From the NCBI GenBank assembly GCA_942491185.1, contig CALOAB010000024.1:1-64000 (forward strand): DNA of 64,000 nucleotides, written 5' to 3'. Shown piece by piece: positions 58,119 through 64,000 of this stretch. Under the pieces are notes generated by a model. It did no database searches. It had not been told where the DNA came from and saw nothing but the letters and a program-made list of their open reading frames with translations. The stretch is from SLRI01 sp942491185 (lineage in GTDB: Bacteria > Pseudomonadota > Alphaproteobacteria > Geminicoccales > Geminicoccaceae). Position numbers and translations under genes: made by a program. How positions within the stretch are numbered: the first letter of the stretch is position 1; every line of letters starts with the position of its first letter.

Positions 58119-59144
58119 GTGAGCGGGGCTACCACCAAGAAGCTGATGAACGACGCGGACGCGATCGTCCGCGAGATGGTCGAAGGCGTGGCAGCCGTGC
58201 ACAAGACGATCGTCCGCCTGCACGACGAGGATTGGCGTGTGGTGCTGGCCAGCGACCCGGCACCCAATGCCAAGGTCGGGATCGTCGTCGGCGGCGGCTC
58301 CGGCCACGAGCCGGCCTTCCTCGGCTATGTCGGCCGAGGCCTCGCCACGGCCGCCGTCATCGGCGACGTCTTCACCTCGCCCACGCCCGAGCCGATCCTC
58401 ACCGCCGCCAAAGCCGCCGCCGGCCCGGACGGCGTGCTCTTCCTCTACGGCAACTATGCCGGCGACGTGATGAACTTCGACATGGCAGCCGAGCTGGCCG
58501 CAGCCGACGGCATCAATGTCGAGACCGTGCTCGGCGCCGATGACGTGGCCTCAGCGCCGCCCGAGCGCGCCCAGGACCGCCGCGGCATCGCCGGCGGCGT
58601 CTTCCTCTTCAAGGTCTGTGGCGCCGCCGCCGCCCGCGGCTGGCCGCTCGCCGAAGTCGCCCGCGTCGGCCGCAAAGCCGTGGCCGCCATGCGCAGCATG
58701 GGCGTGGCGCTCGAGCCCTGCTCGCTGCCGGCCAACCTCACCCACAACTTCCAGATCCCGCCCGGCGCCATGGAGATCGGCCTCGGCATTCACGGCGAGA
58801 AGGGGGCGATGGCCGGGCCGCTCGAGCCCGCCGACCAGGTCACCGACCGCCTGCTCGACGCCATCCAGGCCGAGCTGGCGCTGCAGTCAGGCGAGCGGGT
58901 CGCCGTGCTGGTCAACGGCCTCGGCGCCACCTCGTTCATGGAGTGCCACGTCGTCGCCCGCCGCGTCCTGCAGCGCCTCGAGGGGATCGGTGCCGTGCTG
59001 CACAGCATCAAGGTCGGCGAATACGTCACCTCGCTCGAGATGGCCGGCCTGTCGCTGACGCTGATGCGTCTCGACGACGAGCTGGCGGGCCTCCTGGGCG
59101 ACCCGGCATCCAGCATCGCCTGGACGACCCCGCCCGGGCGCTGA
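58119..59144 (+). CDS. Dihydroxyacetone kinase subunit DhaK-like protein
   Basis: A 341-residue DhaK domain. GGGSGHEPAFLGYVG gives the start of the substrate site, and the His that covalently binds the ketotriose is in LGIHGEKGA. GTG at 58119 is chosen because GGGAGG lies 8 bases upstream and the family N-terminus (TTKKLMNDADAI) follows. It is a lone DhaK: neither a DhaL ATPase domain nor DhaM is encoded near it, although the phosphoryl donor must come from one of them. The substrate could be dihydroxyacetone or erythrulose. Confidence 0.85.
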   Translation: MSGATTKKLMNDADAIVREMVEGVAAVHKTIVRLHDEDWRVVLASDPAPNAKVGIVVGGGSGHEPAFLGYVGRGLATAAVIGDVFTSPTPEPILTAAKAAAGPDGVLFLYGNYAGDVMNFDMAAELAAADGINVETVLGADDVASAPPERAQDRRGIAGGVFLFKVCGAAAARGWPLAEVARVGRKAVAAMRSMGVALEPCSLPANLTHNFQIPPGAMEIGLGIHGEKGAMAGPLEPADQVTDRLLDAIQAELALQSGERVAVLVNGLGATSFMECHVVARRVLQRLEGIGAVLHSIKVGEYVTSLEMAGLSLTLMRLDDELAGLLGDPASSIAWTTPPGR

Positions 59145-59316
59145 CGCCAAGATTGGGACAATCCGGCGCAGCGACTGGCAGAGCACGCGCCGCTTGCCTA
59201 CCTCCCGGGTTCGGCTCGGCACTCTTGCCGTCGCGCAACTGTGGTGCTAGCCGACCACGGCGGGTGAGGTCACCCGCAACAGCAGACGTCCCCTGGACGC
59301 ACGCGATAGACAGGCA

Positions 59317-60387
59317 ATGACGGCCCCCACCATCCCGATCGCGCTTACGACAGAGCCCGCCCACGGCAGCACCATCAAGACCGACATGGTGATCATCGGC
59401 GCTGGACCCGTTGGCATCTTCGCCGTCTTCGAGGCCGGCCTCCTGGGCCTCAAATGCCATCTGATCGACAATCTCGACAAGATCGGCGGCCAGTGCGCCG
59501 AGCTCTACCCCGAAAAGCCCATCTTCGACATCCCGGCCGTGCCCAGCTGCACCGGCCAGGAGCTGATCGACCGGCTGATGGAGCAGGCCGCCCCCTTCGA
59601 CCCGGTCTACCACCTCAACCAGCAGGCCGAGACGCTGACCCGCCTCGACGACGGCAACTGGCGGCTGGTGACGTCTGCCGGCACCACCTTCGAGACCCCC
59701 AACATCGTCATCGCCGCCGGGGCCGGCAGCTTCGTGCCACGCCGCATCCCGCTGCCCGGCGCCGACAGCTTCGAGGGCCAATCGCTCTACTACGCCGTCC
59801 GCCGCATGGACGACTTCAAGGGCAAGCATTTGCTGGTGGCAGGTGGCGGCGACAGCGCGCTCGACTGGCTCTTGAGCCTGCAGCCCATCGCCGCCTCGGT
59901 GACACTGCTGCACCGCCGCGACGAGTTCCGCGCCGCCCCCGACAGCGTCGAGCGGATGCGCAAGCTGGTCGCCGACGGCAAGGCCAAGCTGCTCCTGGGC
60001 CAGATCGCCGGGCTCGACGGCCACGACGGCAAGCTCGAGAACGTGCGCATCAAGACCCCGGACGGCGAGGTCGACCTCGCCTGCGACACCGTGCTGGCCT
60101 TCTTCGGGCTGAAGATGGAGCTGGGCCCGATCGCCAACTGGGGCCTCAACCTCGAGCGCAATTTGATCGACGTCGAGCTCGAGAGCTACGAGACCAACCA
60201 GCCCGGCATCTTCGCCATCGGCGACATCATCACCTACCCGGGCAAGCTGAAGCTCATCCTCTCGGGCTTCCACGAGGGGGCCCTGATGTGCCAGAAGGCC
60301 TTCAAATACGCACGGCCCGAGGAGCGGCTGATCTTCCGCTACACCACCTCGAGCTCCGACCTCCACAAGAAATTGGGCGTGGCCTGA
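59317..60387 (+). CDS. Ferredoxin/flavodoxin-NADP reductase (TrxR-like type)
   Basis: A 356-residue flavoprotein of the FNR group that resembles thioredoxin reductase but lacks the CxxC. The FAD motif MVIIGAGPVGIFA, the NADPH motif LVAGGGDSALDW and the C-terminal GDIITYPGKLKLI are all present. The C-terminal extension EERLIFRYTTSSSDLHKKLG is typical of this FNR subgroup. It transfers electrons between NADPH and the ferredoxin encoded immediately downstream (no gap between stop and start). Confidence 0.9.
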   Translation: MTAPTIPIALTTEPAHGSTIKTDMVIIGAGPVGIFAVFEAGLLGLKCHLIDNLDKIGGQCAELYPEKPIFDIPAVPSCTGQELIDRLMEQAAPFDPVYHLNQQAETLTRLDDGNWRLVTSAGTTFETPNIVIAAGAGSFVPRRIPLPGADSFEGQSLYYAVRRMDDFKGKHLLVAGGGDSALDWLLSLQPIAASVTLLHRRDEFRAAPDSVERMRKLVADGKAKLLLGQIAGLDGHDGKLENVRIKTPDGEVDLACDTVLAFFGLKMELGPIANWGLNLERNLIDVELESYETNQPGIFAIGDIITYPGKLKLILSGFHEGALMCQKAFKYARPEERLIFRYTTSSSDLHKKLGVA

Positions 60388-60702
60388 ATGGCAAAAGTCT
60401 TCGTTACCGATCGCGATGGCACCGAGCACGAGCTGACCGGCGAGGTCGGCTGGTCGGTGATGGAGATCATCCGCGAGAACAACCTGCCCATCGAGGCAGC
60501 CTGCGGCGGCTGCTGCGCGTGTGCCACCTGCCACGTCTATGTCGACCCGGAATGGCTCGCCAAGCTGCCCGAGGCCGATGACGACGAGGGCATGATGCTG
60601 GACGAGGCCTTCGAGGTGCAGGACAACTCCCGCCTCAGCTGCCAGATCAAGTACTCGGCCGAGCTCGACGGCCTCAAGGTCAAGCTGGCGCCCGAGTTCT
60701 AG
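60388..60702 (+). CDS. 2Fe-2S ferredoxin (adrenodoxin/ISC type)
   Basis: A 104-residue electron carrier. The cluster Cys are in ACGGCCACATCH and in RLSCQIK, with spacing of the vertebrate-type ferredoxins; an extra Cys lies within the motif. It is paired with the reductase upstream, so the two form an NADPH-ferredoxin chain. The electron acceptor (an oxygenase or iron-sulfur assembly) is not in the window unless it is the downstream flavoprotein. Confidence 0.9.
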   Translation: MAKVFVTDRDGTEHELTGEVGWSVMEIIRENNLPIEAACGGCCACATCHVYVDPEWLAKLPEADDDEGMMLDEAFEVQDNSRLSCQIKYSAELDGLKVKLAPEF

Positions 60703-60771
60703 GCCGGCTTCGGCCCAGGCATCAGGCCGGCGGCGGCGGCCTTGTCGCGGCAAGCAGACCGGTGCGAAGGG

Positions 60772-61857
60772 ATGAGCGCCATGTGGCCCGATCGTCGCTT
60801 CGCCGATCTCGTCGGCATCGAGCACCCCATCGTCCAAGCACCCATGGCCGGCACCTGCACGCCCGAGCTGGCTGCCGCGGTCGCGGGCGCCGGCGGCCTC
60901 GGCTCGCTGGGCGTCGGCCGGCGGCCGATTGCCTTCATCGAGGCGCAGGTCGCCGCCCTTCGGGCGCTCACCAACCGTCCGTTCAACCTCAACTTCTTCA
61001 CCCATCCAGCACCGCTGGCCGCCGCTGAAGACGTCGCCGCCGCGCGCGCTGCGATCGCGGTCGAGCACGCAGCTTTCGGCCTCGGCGAGCCGCCGGCCGC
61101 AACCGCCTCGGGTCCGCCCGGCTTCGACCGGGCAGAGCTCGAGCTGCTGCTGGCGCTCAGACCCAGGGTCGCGAGCTTCCACTTCGGCCTGCCGGACCCG
61201 GACGCGCTTGCGGCCTTGCGCCAGGCCGGCATCGTCGTCGGTGCCACGGCGACGACCAGCGCCGAGGCCAGGGCGGTCGAGGCCGCCGGCTGCGACTTCG
61301 TCGTGGCGCAGGGCTTCGAGGCCGGCGGGCATCGGGGCTCCCATGCTCCGACCGCACCCGACGGCGGCATCGGCACGATGGCCCTCGTACCGCAAGTGGT
61401 CGATGCGGTGGCCCTCCCCGTCATCGCCGCCGGCGGCATCACCGATGCCCGCGGCATCGTCGCGGCCCTGGCCTTGGGTGCCGCCGGCGTCCAGCTCGGC
61501 ACCGCCTTCCTCCGTTGCCCCGAGGCGGCCACCGACGCGCCACGACGGGCCCGGCTGGCCAGTGCCACCGATACCGACACGATCGTGACCGCCACCGTCT
61601 CCGGTCGCGCCAACCGCGTCACCGGCAGCCGCTGGGCGCGGCGGCTGAATGCGCGCGCCGCAGCCCACCTCCCCTTTCCGCTGCAATACGAGCTGAGTGG
61701 GCCACTCAGCGCTGCCGCCGACGAGATCGCCGCCGTGCACCAGTACGGTCAGGCCGCAACCCTCGCCCGCGAGCTGCCTGCCCGTGACCTGATGGCCGCG
61801 CTGCTCACCGAGACAGCCGAGTGCCTCGCCACCCTCGCCCGCGGACGACAGCGCTAG
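60772..61857 (+). CDS. Nitronate monooxygenase-like (2-nitropropane dioxygenase family) flavoprotein
   Basis: A 361-residue FMN TIM-barrel protein. Family segments are HPIVQAPMAG near the start, VVAQGFEAGGHRG with the His normally used in catalysis, and VIAAGGITDARGI followed by LGAAGVQLGTAF. Family members oxidise nitronates, but many are uncharacterised. I chose ATG 60772 because a purine-rich GAAGG precedes it. It follows the ferredoxin gene after about 70 bases and may be co-transcribed. Confidence 0.82.
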   Translation: MSAMWPDRRFADLVGIEHPIVQAPMAGTCTPELAAAVAGAGGLGSLGVGRRPIAFIEAQVAALRALTNRPFNLNFFTHPAPLAAAEDVAAARAAIAVEHAAFGLGEPPAATASGPPGFDRAELELLLALRPRVASFHFGLPDPDALAALRQAGIVVGATATTSAEARAVEAAGCDFVVAQGFEAGGHRGSHAPTAPDGGIGTMALVPQVVDAVALPVIAAGGITDARGIVAALALGAAGVQLGTAFLRCPEAATDAPRRARLASATDTDTIVTATVSGRANRVTGSRWARRLNARAAAHLPFPLQYELSGPLSAAADEIAAVHQYGQAATLARELPARDLMAALLTETAECLATLARGRQR

Positions 61858-61877
61858 GCAGGCCAGCCCCGGTCCGC

Positions 61878-62930
61878 TCAGCCACGCCGCGGCGGCCCCG
61901 TCGAGGCGCGCACCTGCAGCACCGCCGGCAGGACGTGTGCGGCCGGCGACTCCAGGCCCAACAGCATCCGCGCCGCCAGCGCGCCTTTGGCCTCGATCGG
62001 CTGGGCGAGCGTGGTGAGCGGCAAAGCACCGGCGGCACCGACATCGTCGAAGCCCACCACCGAGACATCCGCCGGCACCTCGAGGCCACGGCACCCGAGC
62101 TCGGCAATGGCCGCCCGCGCCATGGTGTCCGACATGGCGATCAGCCCGGTCACCCCCGGCAGGCACTGCAAGATATGCGCGACACCAGCGGCAACCGTCG
62201 GCCGGTCGTTGAAGGTCTCGAACACCGGCACGCTCTGCGCATCGATACCGGCGGCTGCCAGCGTCCCCAGATACCCCGCCAGCCGATCGCGCGTCACCGC
62301 ATAGCCCTTGACCTCGCGTCGGGCCGCATCGATCGGGCCGCTCCGTTCATCCTCGGCAAGCTCGAGTGAGAGAATACCGATCTTGCGATGACCCAGGCCT
62401 ATGAGATGTGCTGCCGCCTTGGCCGCCGCCTCGCGGTTGTCGGTATCGACGGTCGCCGCCCCCGCCACCGGCCCGGAATCGACCGCGACGAAGGGGATGC
62501 CCCGCCGCTCGGCGCGCTCGATCAGCCGATGCGCGTGGCAGAGCAGGATGAAGCCGTCGGCAATGGCGGTGTCCACCGACCAGCCGGGGCCACGGTCCTC
62601 GCTCTCCGCCGCCACCACGGCGAGCCCCGAATGGACCTCGTCGCAGACCCTGGCGATGCCGGCGAGCAGGCGCTGCGAGTAGCCGTCGGTCAGCATGTAT
62701 TCGAGCGTCTGCTCGACCACCAACGCGATCAGATGCGCCTTGCCCGAACGCAGCGCCCGCCCGGCAGGTGCCGGCCCGCCATAGCCGAGCTGCCGCGCCA
62801 CCTCGAGCACCGCATCGCGCAGCTCGGGCCGCACCAGCGCTGGCCGGTTGAACACATTCGACGCCGTGCCCTGCGACACGCCGGCCGCCAGCGCCACATC
62901 CTTGAGCCGCACTTTGGTCATGACCGGCAC
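61878..62930 (-). CDS. LacI-family transcriptional regulator
   Basis: A 350-residue regulator. The N-terminal helix-turn-helix is VRLKDVALAAGVSQGTASNVFNRP, and the hinge helix follows with ALRSGKAHLIAL. The remaining 280 residues form a periplasmic-binding-protein-like effector domain (LSDT-type site IAMSDTMARAAIAE). Its own promoter region contains two identical palindromes at 62945-62958 and 63012-63025 that fit LacI-type operators, so autoregulation is likely. The nearest target is the divergent 58-residue membrane ORF. Confidence 0.88.
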   Translation of the reverse strand: MPVMTKVRLKDVALAAGVSQGTASNVFNRPALVRPELRDAVLEVARQLGYGGPAPAGRALRSGKAHLIALVVEQTLEYMLTDGYSQRLLAGIARVCDEVHSGLAVVAAESEDRGPGWSVDTAIADGFILLCHAHRLIERAERRGIPFVAVDSGPVAGAATVDTDNREAAAKAAAHLIGLGHRKIGILSLELAEDERSGPIDAARREVKGYAVTRDRLAGYLGTLAAAGIDAQSVPVFETFNDRPTVAAGVAHILQCLPGVTGLIAMSDTMARAAIAELGCRGLEVPADVSVVGFDDVGAAGALPLTTLAQPIEAKGALAARMLLGLESPAAHVLPAVLQVRASTGPPRRG

Positions 62931-62944
62931 TCTAGGCCGCAGAG

Positions 62945-62958
62945 TTGAATCGATTCAA
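62945..62958. promoter_or_regulatory. LacI-type operator 1
   Basis: Perfect 14-base palindrome TTGAATCGATTCAA with the central CG pair typical of LacI-family operators. It is 14 bases upstream of the LacI start and just ahead of the -35 element of the divergent promoter. Confidence 0.75.
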
Positions 62959-62966
62959 GAATCTCG

Positions 62967-62996
62967 TTGACAGCCAAGCTCGAGACCGCCTATCAC
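62967..62996 (+). promoter_or_regulatory. Probable promoter of the 58-residue ORF
   Basis: TTGACA at 62967-62972 is a consensus -35, followed after 18 bases by TATCAC at 62991-62996 as a -10. Two operators flank it, one upstream and one around the expected start of transcription, a good layout for repression by looping. Confidence 0.6.
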
Positions 62997-63011
62997 CCGA
63001 CTCGTCATCAA

Positions 63012-63025
63012 TTGAATCGATTCAA
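63012..63025. promoter_or_regulatory. LacI-type operator 2
   Basis: Second copy of the identical palindrome TTGAATCGATTCAA, centred 67 bases from the first and about 27 bases before the start codon at 63052. It lies downstream of the predicted -10 element, where a bound repressor would block transcription. Confidence 0.75.
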
Positions 63026-63051
63026 AATCGCTTCATGCAGGAGCGCGCAAC

Positions 63052-63228
63052 ATGCTCATCCCACCCACCTATCTCCGCCTCCTCGACCGCCGCGAGACCA
63101 CCGAGCCGGCGCCGATCACCCCACACCGCCCGCGAACCGGCCGCGTCCCCACCACGCTCCTCGCCGCCGCCACCGGCGCCGCCTCAGGCGGCCTCACCGC
63201 CTGGCTCGTGCTGATCAACCTCGGCTGA
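63052..63228 (+). CDS. Small single-helix membrane protein under LacI-type operators
   Basis: A 58-residue protein. The N-terminal 35 residues are basic and Pro/Thr-rich. The C-terminus is one hydrophobic segment (TLLAAATGAASGGLTAWLVL). GCAGGAG about 8 bases upstream of the ATG is a usable ribosome site. It is the only ORF downstream of the promoter with two LacI-type operators before the convergent gene at 63234. Function unknown. Confidence 0.5.
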   Translation: MLIPPTYLRLLDRRETTEPAPITPHRPRTGRVPTTLLAAATGAASGGLTAWLVLINLG

Positions 63229-63233
63229 CAGGC

Positions 63234-64000
63234 TCAAAGCCAGCCGGGCCAGACCGGCACCACCGGCGCCCCGAGCCACGCCGCATACCGCTCGAACCAG
63301 TAGAGATAGACGTCCCCCGCATAGGGAAAGACGGCGAGCACGCCCGTGACCAGCCCATAGAGCCCGAACGCCACCGCCGCGATCGCCAGGAACCCGATCG
63401 TCGACAGCGTCCAGAACGCCAGCGCCTTGGCCACCGCGTCCTCCTCGATCCGCGGCAGCTGCTTGCGGATGAACAGCGCCACGCTCTCCGGCATGATCGC
63501 CAGGAGCGCGCTGAAGCTCGCCAGCACGAAGTGCAGGAGCGTCGGCAACAGCGTCGAGAAGAGCGTGACATAGAGCCACCAATAGGCGCCCGGATCGGCG
63601 CGGATATCAGTGAACAAAGCGCCGAGATCGAGCAGCGGCGCCGCACCCAGCCCGTTCAGCCACTGGATCATCGTGACGAGCGCCAGCCCCAGTGCCGCGA
63701 AGAACACCAGCGCACTCGCCAAGTCGCCGAAGGCCCAGCCCAGCGCCCCCGATCCCGCCGAAACGGCGCCGCGTCGCAGCAGGAACCGCGTCAGCCCGAT
63801 TGAAAAGAAGTCGAACACCGCATTGAGCAGCGGCAGGAGAGCCAGAAACACGATCAACGTTGCGCCAGCGGCATCGATCTCCGGCGAGTATCGAACGGCG
63901 ACCGCCAGCGCCACGAGCAAGAAGGCGACGAGCCCGGCATAGGCCGCCAAGCCGAAGCGGGTACGCTTGGTGGTGGCCTCGGGACCAACAGCTTCAGCGC
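63234..64000 (-). CDS. Multi-pass membrane protein, 5' end beyond the window
   Basis: At least 255 residues remain; the frame is open to the window edge and the start is not seen. Six or seven hydrophobic segments are evident, for example AGLVAFLLVALAVAV, VFFAALGLALVTMI and LAFWTLSTIGFLAIAAVAF. There is no transporter signature that I recognise. Most of it is membrane with short loops. The visible end is VPVWPGWL. It is convergent with the 58-residue ORF (5-base gap). Confidence 0.7.
   Translation of the reverse strand, partial: AEAVGPEATTKRTRFGLAAYAGLVAFLLVALAVAVRYSPEIDAAGATLIVFLALLPLLNAVFDFFSIGLTRFLLRRGAVSAGSGALGWAFGDLASALVFFAALGLALVTMIQWLNGLGAAPLLDLGALFTDIRADPGAYWWLYVTLFSTLLPTLLHFVLASFSALLAIMPESVALFIRKQLPRIEEDAVAKALAFWTLSTIGFLAIAAVAFGLYGLVTGVLAVFPYAGDVYLYWFERYAAWLGAPVVPVWPGWL

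Noticed and set aside
59026..62166. 1046-codon ORF antisense to the reductase, ferredoxin and monooxygenase genes
   Set aside because: It spans several well-supported genes on the other strand and its composition is that of a GC-rich shadow frame.

Overview
The window is GC-rich (roughly two thirds G+C), densely coded alphaproteobacterial chromosome. Support comes from a form I aerobic CO dehydrogenase operon, a small RNA resembling the alphaproteobacterial suhB/mmgR family, an rpmI-rplT-pheS-pheT block, and many TGATG/ATGA start-stop overlaps. A Rhodospirillales/Geminicoccales-like soil bacterium would fit, but the species cannot be read from this sequence.

Layout. 1-5.3 kb: the tail of a WGR-domain gene, a reverse-strand CHASE2-GGDEF-EAL c-di-GMP protein with a damaged EAL domain, then a full WGR gene coupled to a histidine phosphatase, and a secreted SleB-type hydrolase. 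5.6-12.3 kb: coxMSLDEF, encoding all three CO dehydrogenase subunits (CoxL has the form I AYRCSFR loop) and maturation factors. 12.3-13.3 kb: a gene-free stretch with an sRNA, a textbook terminator, an IS1595-like remnant and tRNA-Ser(GGA). 13.4-28.3 kb: housekeeping genes, including an FKBP isomerase, an esterase, lepA with an upstream Phd/ParE toxin-antitoxin pair, pheT, pheS, rplT, rpmI, a catalytically dead S24-like protein with a partner, prmA and a UvrD-type helicase. 28.2-35 kb: an SDR, a PL5-like alginate lyase and two tandem SulP-STAS-cNMP transporters.

35.1-45.9 kb is a purine-catabolism island: hydroxyisourate hydrolase, xanthine dehydrogenase xdhA/xdhB, xdhC and a BMP-type nucleobase/nucleoside ABC transporter, interrupted by a decayed GIY-YIG nuclease gene. 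46-51.4 kb: a mechanosensitive channel, a CPA1 K+/H+ antiporter and a class III nucleotide cyclase. 51.4-59.1 kb is a tightly packed polyol/triose-phosphate cluster: SorC regulator, RpiB-type isomerase, GpsA-like dehydrogenase, glycerol-1-phosphate-dehydrogenase-like enzyme, FGGY kinase, zinc alcohol dehydrogenase, and a divergent DhaK without DhaL or DhaM. This is the best candidate for an undescribed pathway. 59.3-64 kb: ferredoxin reductase, ferredoxin, nitronate monooxygenase-like protein, a LacI regulator with two perfect operators around the promoter of a 58-residue membrane protein, and a truncated membrane protein.

A recurring oddity is single-base insertions or deletions, mostly in short mononucleotide runs, in several genes including lepA and pheT. 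Because pheT is essential, at least some of these are probably assembly errors. Affected genes are annotated over their full extent with the suspected position noted.
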